Shown here piece after piece: positions 35,591 to 45,720 of a stretch of DNA of 64,000 nt. The translations under genes and the position numbers were made by a program. Origin of the DNA: Haematococcus lacustris (Eukaryota > Chlorophyta > Chlorophyceae > Chlamydomonadales > Haematococcaceae); the NCBI GenBank assembly GCA_030144725.1, contig JASKMD010000027.1, forward strand, positions 2,962,842-3,026,841. The letters run 5' to 3'. Below the pieces are notes generated by a model. That model worked only from the letters and a program-made list of their open reading frames with translations, made no database searches and was not told the DNA's origin. Within the stretch, counting starts at the first letter, position 1; each line of letters begins with the position of its first letter.

Positions 35591-36901
35591 ATGTCGCGCG
35601 GTACCCAGTTGCTGGACCTCCCAATTGAATTGCTGTCAGTAGTATCCCGGAATGGCGGGCGGGCCTTCCCCCTCATCGACAAGCGGTGTCTGGCTGTTTC
35701 CGCGCACGTGGCTCCCAAACTCTCCATTGCCTTCGACGCGCCCGACATCGGCACCACATTGAAAGCGTTGCCAGCGCGAGTACAACCTCTGACACTGACG
35801 TTGTACCAGAGGAGTCAAGCAGACATGGTGGAGGCTGCGGACATGTTGTACAACACCATGAACCGCATTGGGGTGTGTGCCTCCGTCACAGCAGTGGAGT
35901 TCAGCGCGACATGCAGTGTGGACTCCATTTGGTCGGCCTTGTGGGTGACTCCCCAGCTGACAGAAAAGCTGATGGACAGCTTCCCATCCTGCACACGGCT
36001 AACCATTGATGGCTATTTAGTGGTGGCGGAAGAAATAAGCCGCTTGCTCAGCCACAGCAAGGTTATGGGACGCATCAAACAGCTGGACATCCGGAGCCAA
36101 GGCACTGTCAACACGGTGGTTGGTGACATGTGGGCGTGTGTTGGGTCAGCTCTGCACCTTACCCACTTGGATGTTTGGGAAGTGGGTCAACCTAGCCACT
36201 CACTGCGTGGGGTGGCTTCTCAGTGGGAGGTGGTCAGGGTTGCAGAGATGCAGCTAAAGCATGTGGCCAGCCTCCCCCTTCAATCTTCCACACAGCTCAC
36301 GGTGGATGAGCTGCATGTGGACCTCCATGCACAAGACATGTCACAGATATCCACTGCAGTGTCCAGCCTCTTCTCAGAGAGCTCAGTGGCGCCAACCATT
36401 GGCAAGCTGGCCCTCCATTTCGTGTCGACATTTGGCGAGGGACAAGCAGCAATGGCAGCACTTCAGCCCATGGTTGGGTGCTACAAGGAGGTGGATGTGC
36501 ACCTGGGGCAGGAATCCTGGGCGAATGGGCCCGTCATCATGCTAGATGAAGACGTGATGAACTCATTGGTGCCATTTCTGCAGGGGTGTGCACATGTCAG
36601 GTTCATAGGAGGCAGGGTGGGGCCATCATTGGAGTGGCTACAGGTCTTGTTCAGGAGCTTGGCACCCATGGCTGTGAGGGTAGAAATTGAGCATTGTAAG
36701 GGTGCATGCCAGCGTGTGGTAGCACAGGAATTGGTGTCATTGTTTGCAGCATCAGATTCGGTGCGGTTCACAATGACACTATCCCCTCCACAGGGTTGGG
36801 TGTACGAAGGGACAGCCATATTGAATGCCCTGCTAGAGGCATCAGGGGCTGAGCAGCACTTGTCGTTCGTGGCAGCAGCCGAGGAGTGCACCTGGGATTG
36901 A
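35591..36901 (+). CDS. F-box/LRR-like family protein, member c2
   Basis: Single exon, 436 residues. ATG at 35591 was chosen because MSRGTQLLDLPIELL matches the start of member b; the frame is open further upstream. An F-box-like N-terminus is followed by LRR-like segments: VTAVEFSATC, FPSCTRLTIDGYL, RIKQLDIRSQG, LTHLDVWEVG, TQLTVDELHVDL, AALQPMVGCYKEVDV and GCAHVRFIGGRVGPSLEWL. No signal peptide or membrane span is evident. It appears intact. Its C-terminal 117 codons are duplicated immediately downstream. Function unknown. Confidence 0.75.
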   Translation: MSRGTQLLDLPIELLSVVSRNGGRAFPLIDKRCLAVSAHVAPKLSIAFDAPDIGTTLKALPARVQPLTLTLYQRSQADMVEAADMLYNTMNRIGVCASVTAVEFSATCSVDSIWSALWVTPQLTEKLMDSFPSCTRLTIDGYLVVAEEISRLLSHSKVMGRIKQLDIRSQGTVNTVVGDMWACVGSALHLTHLDVWEVGQPSHSLRGVASQWEVVRVAEMQLKHVASLPLQSSTQLTVDELHVDLHAQDMSQISTAVSSLFSESSVAPTIGKLALHFVSTFGEGQAAMAALQPMVGCYKEVDVHLGQESWANGPVIMLDEDVMNSLVPFLQGCAHVRFIGGRVGPSLEWLQVLFRSLAPMAVRVEIEHCKGACQRVVAQELVSLFAASDSVRFTMTLSPPQGWVYEGTAILNALLEASGAEQHLSFVAAAEECTWD

Positions 36902-36937
36902 TGTAACAAGACATCCGGTGCCATTGCTACATTGCAC

Positions 36938-37271
36938 TGCGATGAACGCATTGGTGCCATTGCTTAAGCAGTGTGCCCGTGTCAGGTTCATAGGAGGCAG
37001 GGTGGGGCCATCATTGGAGTGGCTACAGGTCTTGTTTAGGAGCATGGCACCTAGGGCTGTGAGGATAGACATTGTGCATTGTAAGGGTGCATGCGAGCGT
37101 GCGGTAGCAGAGGAATTGGTCTCATTGTTTGCAGCATCTGGGTCAGTGCAGTTCACAATGACCCTCTCTTCTCCACGGGGTTGGGTGTACGAAGGGCCTT
37201 CCATAATGAATGTCCTGCTAGAGGCATCAGGGGCTGATCGGCATCTTACATTCAAGGAGGTTGTCGAATAG
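36938..37271 (+). pseudogene. Partial tandem copy of the 3' end of the F-box/LRR-like gene
   Basis: A copy of 36552-36901 at roughly 90 percent identity by eye, 386 bp downstream. It contains CARVRFIGGRVGPSLEWLQ and GWVYEGPSIMN and ends with its own stop. It has an ATG (36941) and an open frame of about 110 codons, but lacks the N-terminal two thirds. Most likely a tandem-duplication remnant. Confidence 0.8.
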
Positions 37272-37435
37272 ATGCCCCTGGGCCTGGTGTAACAAGACAA
37301 CTGCCCCAATGTCTCCCACCTTTCAATGCCTAGACTAGACCGTGAGAATTCCATACAGTGCATGCAGCCACCACACCAAATCGAACATACTTCGAATCGC
37401 TACATAACGAAATACTTTACACCACCACAAAGCCA

Positions 37436-38646
37436 ATGGAGACAGCTACTGAGGCGATGAAGCGAGTCATGCCAATCTTTTGGCCTCGATTCGCCGTACC
37501 GAACCAAGTGCGTCAGCACTTACAACGAATGATGTTGCGTGATGTAGAAGAATCAAACCATTCATTAAATGGCATGCAGGAGGCGACGGCATTGGCCCCC
37601 ATGTCAGAGCGGGTCAAACTAATAGCAGCTGGAGTGGCGTTGAGCCAGGACACAGCAAAGAAAGTCACCATGACTAAGGGCGACCTATTTCAGTTTGTGC
37701 ACAGGTAGGAAGCACGCCAACCATGATGCGAAGTATGTTACAGTTGCTTCAACCCAGTCACTTGTTTCACAGGTCATGGGAGGATACTTCATATCCAGCG
37801 TCCCCAAACAACCGAGCACAGTGGCAGGGGTTGCAAGCATTCTTTGCCACAAAATGGCAAGCAGCGCAGCAACAGTTCGTGAACCTGCAGGCAATGTACT
37901 GCAAAGGTATTGAATGAGAGCCATGCAAACAAGCAAGCGCACCCCAATACAGTTGCCAATAGTACTTGCCTAGCGTAAGCGAACTGGACTTACCTTACCT
38001 TCATCCATACGACATACTCACGTGCACACTCCTACAATTTAGTCCCTGCGTTTGTCCCTGCGTTCTACCGACCTTGTCCGATCGGGCTGAAAATTTGATA
38101 GATGGCAGTTTTCAGAAAATAAAACATATTTTTTAAGAAAAATATTTGGAAAAATCCAAAAGCTGCTGCGCTGTGGCCCGCAACCTATCCCTGCACTTAT
38201 CCCTGCACCTACGCCCCAGGGCCGCAGCGCAGCCGCCTTTGATTTTCTCAAAATACTTTTTCCTGAAAAAATGTTTTATTTTATGCAAACTACCATCTAT
38301 CAAAATTTCAGCCCGATCGGACAAGGTCGGTAGAACGCAGGGACAAACGCAGGGACTAAATTGTAGGAGTGCATACCTACTAATCCAGCCTGCAATGTCA
38401 TGCTGGCTGCACGCCTGCAGCCAAAGTCGACCAGGACTTGCCTGATGAGTACCTGCAGCTGAGGCAGACATGCAAGAACCAGTGGCAAAGGATGGCTCCA
38501 GACACTCCGTCAAGCCAACAGGGCATCTCACAGGTTGCTTCGGCCACATCCACTCAGCAGCAATTACAGACGCTGCAGCAGGAGCAGCAAGAGCAAGGCC
38601 AGGTGCAGGGGCAGAGGCAGGGGCAGCAGGTGCAGCAGGTGCAGCA

Positions 38647-38689
<43 letters not shown>

Positions 38690-38750
38690 GAGCGGCAGGG
38701 ACAGCAGCAACAGCTTCAGTGGCAGGGGCAGGGGCAGCAAGAAGGGCAGG

Positions 38751-38784
<34 letters not shown>

Positions 38785-38872
38785 GCAGCAGCAGCAGACA
38801 TCAGGGCCAGCTGCAGCAGGGCCCACATCTGCAGGTACTTCCAGGGTAGCAGCAACACCTGCAGCATGTTGA
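37436..38872 (+). CDS. Unknown three-exon gene with polyglutamine tail, MITE in intron 2
   Basis: Not recognised. Exons 37436-37704, 37773-37906 and 38421-38872; donors CAG/GTAGGA and AAAG/GTATTG and acceptors TTTCACAG and GCCTGCAG all agree in phase. The protein starts METATEAMKRVMP, contains IAAGVALSQDTAKKV and WQGLQAFFATKWQAAQQQF, and ends in a Gln-rich region with two long CAG tracts (38640-38690 and 38755-38800). The second intron contains a complete MITE (38027-38371). If that intron is not used, exon 2 ends at a stop at 37917. Possibly another transposon accessory gene, since multi-exon genes with Q/A-rich tails are typical of this window. Confidence 0.55.
38027..38371. mobile_element. 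MITE, 345 bp, long terminal inverted repeats, copy A
   Basis: The arms begin CACTCCTACAATTTAGTCCC and pair over roughly 100 bp with the opposite end (ending TTGTAGGAGTG), separated by a less symmetric centre. Flanked by CA on both sides, a possible 2-bp target duplication. It lies in intron 2 of the gene at 37436-38872. Related copies: 44693-45038 (inverted centre) and 11430-11561 (fragment). Confidence 0.93.
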
Positions 38873-39119
38873 GGCTGGCTTGTCTTCAGCTGCAAAGAAG
38901 AGGAGACCAGAGCAAACCTCTGAGACGCAGGTGCAAAAAGGCAATGTCCCTATTTATGGCGTGACGTGCACTCGTAGGAATTAGCAGCCAGGCCCCTAAA
39001 CCGACTTTAGCGGTTTGGGCTGAAACTTTGCCCATCGGTAGCATGTAATGTCAGCATTGCAACCCAAAAAGAATTAGGCCAAAAAAGTCAAAGGTTGGGG
39101 CTGAGTGATCCGTGGCGTT
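38873..39119. other. Intergenic spacer
   Basis: No gene seen between the polyglutamine gene and the minisatellite. Confidence 0.5.
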
Positions 39120-40056
39120 TTGTTCAGTGTGTTCAGTGTTTTGTGTTCAGTGTGTTCAGTGCTATGTTCAGTGTGTTCAGTGCATGATTCAGTGCTATGT
39201 TCAGTGCTATGTTCAGTGTGTTCAGTGCATGGTTCAGTGTGTTCAGTGCTAGGGTTGAGTGTGTTCAGTGCATGGTTCAGTGCGTTCAGTGCTAGGGTTC
39301 AGTGTGTTCAGTGCTAAGGTTCAGTGTGTTCAGTGCATGGTTCAGTGTGTTCAGTGCTATGGTTCAGTGTGTTCAGTCCATGGTTCAGTGTGTTCAGTGC
39401 ATGGTTCAGTGTGTTCAGTGCAAGGGTTCAGTGTGTTCAGTGCATGGTTCAGTGCGTTCAGTGCATGGTTCAGTGTGTTCAGTGCTAAGGTTCAGTGTGT
39501 TCAGTGCATGGTTCAGTGTGTTCAGTGCTATGTTCAGTGTGTTCAGTGCATGGTTCAGTGTGTTCAGTGCATGGTTCAGTGTGTTCAGTGCAAGGGTTCA
39601 GTGTGTTCAGTGCATGGTTCAGTGCGTTCAGTGCATGGTTCAGTGTGTTTAGTGCATGGTTCAGTGTGTTCAGTGCTAGGGTTCAGTGTGTTCAGTCCAT
39701 GGTTCAGTGCGTTCAGTGATAGGGTTCAGTGTGTTCAGTTTAGGTGTTCAGTGTGTTCAGTTTAGTGTTCAGTGCGTTCAGTGCTTGTGTTCAGTGCGTT
39801 CAGTGCTTGTGTTCAGTGTGTTCAGTGTGGGTGTTCAGTGTGTTTAGTGCTTGTGTTCAGTGTGTTCAGTGTGGGTGTTCAGTGTGTTCAGTGCTTGTGT
39901 TCAGTGTGTTCAGTGTGGGTGTTCAGTGTGTTCAGTGCTTGTGTTCAGTGTGTTCAGTGTGGGTGTTCAGTGTGTTCAGTGCTTGTGTTCAGTGCGTTTA
40001 GTACTTGTGTTCAGTGTGTTCATATGTTTAGTGCTAGTGTTCAGGCTGTTCAGTGC
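39120..40056. repeat. TTCAGTG minisatellite, about 0.94 kb
   Basis: Units of about 9-10 bp (GTTCAGTGT, GTTCAGTGCA) form higher-order units of about 20 bp. The left two thirds have CATGGTTCAGTGTGTTCAGTG and the right third has GGGTGTTCAGTGTGTTCAGTG. Open frames reading VQCVQC are artefacts. Confidence 0.95.
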
Positions 40057-40881
40057 CAATCCGGGACGTTCAGAAAGATGGTCATCATGTTCATGGTCAT
40101 GGATCATGGTCATATCCTGTAGCACACATGACCATATGCAGTGTGTTACCCATGGCCAGTGTGTAACCTATGATCATAGTGTGACCTATGGCTAGGGTGT
40201 GACCCACAGCATCCACTACACTATCGTCAGCCTTATGCCACTTCAGTCATCGCTGCTATTGCACTACTGTTGCAGTCATCACACAACCCCAGACCACAGA
40301 CGCTGCTGCTACTTCGTCTTTGATCTGTCGCGTCGTTGATGTGGCTTGGCTTTGCATGTCTGGGGCTGTTGCTCTTGGGGGGCGGCAGCTGCCCTCTTTG
40401 CCACACGGGTTGAGCGGCGTTGTTGGCTGATTATCCCACCAGAGTAGGGTGGAGCGTCAAGGGTGGGGTGGGCTCTCTTCTGGCTGCTTGGGTAAGGAAG
40501 GCAGGGATGTCAGGGGGAGGTGACAGGGAGAAGGGAGGAGGTTGCTTGGGAGGTGACGGGGAGAAGGGAGGAGGCTCGAGCAGGGAAGGCTCGAGGGAAG
40601 GCAGGGAGGGGAGGCAGGAGGAAGTGTATTGACAATCTGGGAGGGGGTGGTTGTAAAGGGATGTGGGGTAGGGAGGAGAGGTGCCCATCAGACCTGCAGC
40701 CAAGGGGCGTGCACATGGGTTAGGAGATCAAGCTAGGAAACGGGTGTTAGCCACATGCTAGTAGCCACATGCTGGTAGCCACTCATTCCTTACCGGTAGC
40801 CACAAGTCAAATTAAGCCACCCATTACTTGTAGCCTGTAGCCACTCATTAGCGGAAAGGAGGTAGGGAGCGAAAGGGCGGA
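40057..40881. other. Non-coding region before gap
   Basis: No convincing gene. It holds short purine-rich repeats (GGGAGGTGACRGGGAGAAGGGAGGAGG, two copies near 40520-40575) and three tandem copies of GTAGCCACAT(G) at about 40745-40800. Confidence 0.5.
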
Positions 40882-41381
40882 NNNNNNNNNNNNNNNNNNN
40901 NNNNNNNNNNNNNNNNNNNNNNNNNNNNNNNNNNNNNNNNNNNNNNNNNNNNNNNNNNNNNNNNNNNNNNNNNNNNNNNNNNNNNNNNNNNNNNNNNNNN
41001 NNNNNNNNNNNNNNNNNNNNNNNNNNNNNNNNNNNNNNNNNNNNNNNNNNNNNNNNNNNNNNNNNNNNNNNNNNNNNNNNNNNNNNNNNNNNNNNNNNNN
41101 NNNNNNNNNNNNNNNNNNNNNNNNNNNNNNNNNNNNNNNNNNNNNNNNNNNNNNNNNNNNNNNNNNNNNNNNNNNNNNNNNNNNNNNNNNNNNNNNNNNN
41201 NNNNNNNNNNNNNNNNNNNNNNNNNNNNNNNNNNNNNNNNNNNNNNNNNNNNNNNNNNNNNNNNNNNNNNNNNNNNNNNNNNNNNNNNNNNNNNNNNNNN
41301 NNNNNNNNNNNNNNNNNNNNNNNNNNNNNNNNNNNNNNNNNNNNNNNNNNNNNNNNNNNNNNNNNNNNNNNNNNNNNNNNN
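40882..41381. other. Assembly gap (500 N)
   Basis: Exactly 500 N, followed directly by a GGGGT array. Confidence 1.
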
Positions 41382-41545
41382 GTGGGGTGGGGTGGGGTGG
41401 GGTGGGGTGGGGTGGGGTGGGGTGGGGTGGGGTGGGGTGGGGTGGGGTGGGGTGGGTGGGGTGGGGTGGGGTGGGGTGGGGTGGGGTGGGGTGGGGTGGG
41501 GTGGGGTGGGGTGGGGTGGGATAGGGGAGGGGTGGGGTGGGCAAG
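41382..41545. repeat. (GGGGT)n pentanucleotide array
   Basis: GTGGG/GGGGT repeats with one four-base slip near 41455. It adjoins the gap, so its true length is unknown. Confidence 0.97.
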
Positions 41546-41557
41546 GGGTGGGCGTGT

Positions 41558-42200
41558 GACCGTCACACCTGCAAGCAACAAGGGGCGTGCTCACGGTAAG
41601 GCTGGGCAATGGGGGCCACTGATGTGCAAGGGGCTGGCCACTCACTGTTATCTCCATGTGCCATTGCTGAATCCTTGCTGCCTCCTTGTTGGCTGCTGCT
41701 CCTCCCTCCTGGCTGTGCCTCCTGGCTGTGGGGGGCATGGGCCTCTTGGCCTTGGCCAACCACTTGCCTTGCCCATGCCTCCTGGCTGCCACTCCTGGCT
41801 GCCGCTCCTAGCTGCTGCTCTTGGCTGCCGCTCCTGGCTGCTCCTCTTGGCTGCTCCTCTTGGTTGCGCCTCCTGGGGAGTGGTGGGTCTGGCAGGTGGT
41901 GCCACCAAGGGTGAGGGTGAGGGTGAGGATGACAGTCACCAAGGGTGAGGGTGAGGGTGAGGATGAGGAGGAGGTGAGGAGGGGGTGGAGCGATGGTCGC
42001 ACGATGAGCGCACAAGGGGGAGCCAAGGAGAGTGGAGTGGAGTGGAGGGGAGGGGAGGGGGAGGGGAGGGGGCCTGTTGCTCCTTGCTGCCGCTCTGGCT
42101 GCTGAGCTGACCATCACACCTGCAGCAAACAAGGGGCGTGCTAGCGGTTAGGCTGGGTACAAGGGGTCACTTATGTGCGTGGGGCTAGCCACTCACTGCT
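41558..42200. repeat. Pair of about 93-bp direct repeats flanking G-rich DNA
   Basis: 41558-41650 and 42108-42200 share GACC(G/A)TCACACCTGCA, AAGGGGCGTGCT and CCACTCACTG at about 80 percent identity. Between them are short CTGGCTGCC repeats and a GGTGAGGGTGAGGAT microsatellite. No gene seen. Confidence 0.75.
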
Positions 42201-42284
42201 TGCTCCATGCGGTCCCTTGATCATTCCTTAGGGGGAGGGAGAGGTGGAGTGGGGGATCTGGCAGGTGGTGGTGGGCAGTGTGGT

Positions 42285-42495
42285 AGGGAGGAGGGAGGAG
42301 GGAAGAGGGAAGAGGGAGGAGGGAAGAGCGAGGAGGGAGGAGGGAGGAGCGAGGAGCGAGGAGGCGAGGAGGGAGGAGGGAGGAGGGAGGAGGGAGGAGG
42401 GAGGAGGGAGGAGGGAGGAGGGAGGAGGGAGGAGGGAGGAGGGAGGAGGGAGGAGGGAGGAGGGAGGAGGGAGGAGAGGAGGAGGGAGGAGGATA
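42285..42495. repeat. (GGGAGGA)n purine-rich array
   Basis: Heptanucleotide GGGAGGA repeats with GGGAAGA and GCGAGGA variants. Confidence 0.95.
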
Positions 42496-43238
42496 CGCTT
42501 TTGCTCTTGTCCGCCGCCCTGGCTGCCGCTACTTGTTGCCGTTGTGGTTGCTGCTTCTGGCTGATGGAAGGTGCCACTGCGCCTTGGCACCGAACCTGCT
42601 CAAGCAACACATGGCACATGACACATGCCACGCTCCAACCTCGCGGTCGCACCTCAGAATCGCATCTATGCATCGCACCTTTGCAAGCTACCTTTGTGCC
42701 GTTCGCCCTCAACTCTGTGCTTGATCACAAATACCCTATTCCTTTCGCTGATCGCTAATGGCTGCGAGACCGAGCTGCATGCTGGCCTCTTGGCTGATGA
42801 CTGATGGCTGCGAAGGCTAGCTGGCCCGCAGTTCATGGCCGGCTGTGAGGCTGCGCATTTGGGCGCTGTTGATGTCGCTGCTGCTGAGTTTGGGATGGAT
42901 GTGTCGCGTGCTGCGTGTTGCTGCATTACTGCGGGCTTTGCGAGGTCGACATGGTTTCCTCTCATGGCGCCTCGCGACCTCATGGCACACCAACGGCATG
43001 CTTGGTGGCAGCTAGCGCAGCTCCCAATACCAAGCCCGTCAGTTTTCGCGCTCTTGCATGCAAAACACATGCAGAAAGCGGGGTTGGCGAAACCCTGCAC
43101 AGCGTCTTTGAATCACTTAGGAGAAATCAACACAAGGAACGAAACCCTGCACGAGGTCGGCGAAACCCTGCACGAGGTCAGGGTTGACTTAGAAAAAGTC
43201 CATGCTTTGATCGAAACCCTGCACTAGGTTAGCAACTT
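42496..43238. other. Region without recognised genes
   Basis: No gene model is supported. Near 43087-43225 a short motif, GAAACCCTGCAC, recurs five times, an irregular repeat resembling half of the ACCCTG palindrome. Confidence 0.45.
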
Positions 43239-44184
43239 GACTTTGCACATGCTACCTACTAGGTTGTGCTTCTATTCTGATGCCTGACAACTCCTCATAC
43301 TCAGAAATTTTAAAAAGTCACTTCAGTCAGTAAGCACCATCTCCCTTAGCCAAATTCGGGGTGAGGGCCAGGCTGATGGTCCAGCAGCTCCGCAATGACC
43401 AAGAATTTCACTTTGGCCCATGAGAGTCTTCTCCTCCACTAGGTCACAGCAGCCTACATGCCAAGTCTCAGACCTCAACTCGCAAGTTTGCCGAGCCAGC
43501 CAGCCCCTGTGGGCCAGGACCCTGTGGTGAGGTGCCAGAACCCTGTGGTGTGGTGCCAGGACCCTGTGGTGTGGTACCAGGACCCTGTGGGCCAGGACCC
43601 TGTGGTGTGGTGCCAGGACCCTGTGAGCCCGAACCCTGTGGTGTGGTACCAGGACCCTGTGTAGAAAGACACTCATCGTAGGACCCTGTACAGGGTCCTG
43701 GCACACATGGTCAAAAGCATCCAAACGGAGTCAACATGACCAACAACCGGGTATGTAGGAATCCTAACAGGGTTCTATCACATAGGGATGCAAAGAATGA
43801 TTATAATATCAACACTCATAGGGTACACAGGACCCTGTACAGGGTCCTACGACCATGATGACGCTAGGAACCTGTACAGGGTCCTAGGACACGGGCCATA
43901 GCTCATTCCTTGTTGGGACTTTTTGCATGCCATCTACTAGGTTGGGCAGCTGTAACCACCCTTTACAACCTCTCATACTCACATTTCATGAAAAGTCACT
44001 TTGGTCACACGGTGCCAACTCCCTTAGCCAAAATCAGGGTCTCAGCCCCACACCTGGCCCAACAACTCGACACCGAGTGAGAATTACACTTTGGCCCAAG
44101 AGAGTCTTGTCATCCCCTAGGTCACAGCAGCCCACATACCAAGTTTCAGACCTCAACTCTCAGGTTTTTCAAGCCAGCCAGGCC
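43239..44184. repeat. Two about 260-bp direct repeats enclosing CCAGGACCCTGTGG arrays
   Basis: 43239-43503 and 43917-44184 are diverged direct repeats sharing CTACTAGGTTG, CTCCCTTAGCCAAA, CACTTTGGCCCA and CAGACCTCAACTC. Between them are about eight units of GTGGTGCCAGGACCCTGTG (43512-43670) and three full palindromes of the form GGACCCTGTACAGGGTCC (about 43681, 43830 and 43872). The left repeat is directly followed by the array and the right one by the copia fragment. Confidence 0.8.
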
Positions 44185-44185
44185 T

Positions 44186-45180
44186 TAATTTGCACGAGTG
44201 TGAGAACATGGAGATTCATCAGTTAGACTTTGAGACTGCCTTTCTGAACGGTCAGCTACAGCCAGGGGAGGTCATCTATGTGCAGCAGCCAGAGGGCTTT
44301 GAGGAGGGCAGCATTAACACTGTGTGCCGTCTGCAGAAGGCCCTGTATGGGTTGAGGCAGGCCCCTCGGGCGTGGCATGCCAGGTTGAGTGAGGAGCTGC
44401 TGAGCATGGGCTTCAAGGCTTCTGAGGCAGACCCTGCCCTGTTTACCCTGCAGCTGAGCACTGGCATGGTGTACCTGCTAGTGTATGTGGACGACTGCCT
44501 TCTGTGCACCCAGCAGGGGGACACCGCAGGATTGGCCTACGTGAAGAAGCAGCTGTCCTCAGCATTCAAACTGAAGGACTTGGGAGAGGCCCGGTGGTTC
44601 CTAGGAATGCAGCTGACTAGGGACAGGGTTGAGGGCACCATCAAGCTTGACCAGCACAAGTTTATCCCGGAGCTGGTCACAGCCCACAGCAACACTCCTA
44701 CAACTTAGTCCCTGCGTTTGTCCCTGCGTTCTACCGACCTTGTCCGATCGGGCTGAAATTTTGATAGATGGTAGTTTGCAGAAAATAAAACACATTTTTC
44801 AGATAAAATATTTTGAAAAAATCAAAGGCGGCTGCGCTGTGGCCATGGGGCGTAGGTGCAGGTATAAGTGCAGGGATAGGTTGCGGGCCACAGCGCAACA
44901 GCTTTTGGATTTTTCCAAATATTTTTCTTGAAAAAATATGTTTTATTTTCTGAAAACTGCCATCTTTCAAATTTTCAGCCCGATCTGACAAGGTCGGTAG
45001 AACGCAGGGACAAACGCAGGGACTAAATTGTAGGAGTGAAGTCAGCAGCTCACAGCAAGCCTCTGCCCATGGCCCCTGCTGTTAAGCTAGTCAGGGAAGG
45101 AGATGCCTTGGACACGACTCTGCATCACTACAGTGCCCTGGTGGGTTGCCTGCTTTACCTGACCTGCACTCGCGCCGATT
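44186..45180 (+). pseudogene. Ty1/copia reverse-transcriptase fragment split by a MITE
   Basis: 44186-44692 encodes part of an RVT_2 domain: MEIHQLDFETAFLNG, VCRLQKALYGLRQAPRAWH, MVYLLVYVDDCLLC (the catalytic YVDD) and KLKDLGEARWFLGMQL. After the MITE, 45039-45180 continues in a copia-like manner (HSKPLPMAPAVKL, HHYSALVGCLLYLT), then stops at the CACT terminus at 45167-45192. Both ends are truncated: no gag, integrase, RNase H or LTRs are present. Confidence 0.88.
44693..45038. mobile_element. MITE, 346 bp, copy B, nested in copia
   Basis: Same terminal inverted repeats as copy A (CACTCCTACAA ... TTGTAGGAGTG) but with the asymmetric centre inverted. Flanked by AA on both sides. It interrupts the copia reverse-transcriptase frame, so it is younger than that copia insertion. 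Confidence 0.93.
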
Positions 45181-45192
45181 AAGGCCGGAAGT
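45167..45192 (+). mobile_element. Putative CACT-type element terminus, copy 2
   Basis: Identical over 26 bp to 16580-16605. On its left is the copia fragment, on its right about 140 bp of unique DNA and then the CTACAGTACTGTAG array. It fits the left terminus of Tnp2 element 2, inserted into copia. Confidence 0.45.
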
Positions 45193-45335
45193 TGCACACA
45201 GGCAAATTAGCGCGAATATTCGACATCCTAGGGGGGTAGTTTTTCGATGGGGTTCGCCTCGGATTGTCCTTGCGACTCCAACGCCACTTGGCGCGTGTTG
45301 AAATTCTGAGTGTGTGAGCAGTTGGAGTGGAGGTA

Positions 45336-45440
45336 CCTACAGTACTGTAGATGTCTACAGTACTGTAGATGTCTACAGTACTGTAGAGGTCTACAGTACT
45401 GTAGGGGTCTACAGTACTGTAGATATCTACAGTACTGTAG
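45336..45440. repeat. CTACAGTACTGTAG palindrome array, 6 units
   Basis: Six 18-bp units, each a perfect 14-bp palindrome (CTACAGTACTGTAG) plus a 4-bp spacer. It lies about 145 bp inside the putative terminus and 280 bp beyond the 3' end of the second Tnp2 gene. Confidence 0.97.
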
Positions 45441-45720
45441 ACAATTCTTAAACTGTTTTAGAGGCTATTTATTTTAATTGTTCCTTTGCTTTTCATGGTG
45501 ACTCTGCTTGTCTTGACGACTAGTACAAGCACATGGGATTCGGCGTCTGACAGTTGTGGTCATGAGATGTGTTCATGAGATGTTTGAATGAATCATGTCG
45601 TGTGCTGGCGCGCAAAGTAATAGACGAAGGAGCTTGTAAGAGCCATTCATACTTACACCATGATTGACAGACATTGCAAGGTCATTCAACATGTCTGTGA
45701 CTCATGCATGCCCTTGTTGC

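Noticed and set aside
39120..40056. Open frames reading VQCVQC, possible Cys-rich proteins
   Set aside because: Direct translation of the TTCAGTG minisatellite, with no start context or conserved structure.
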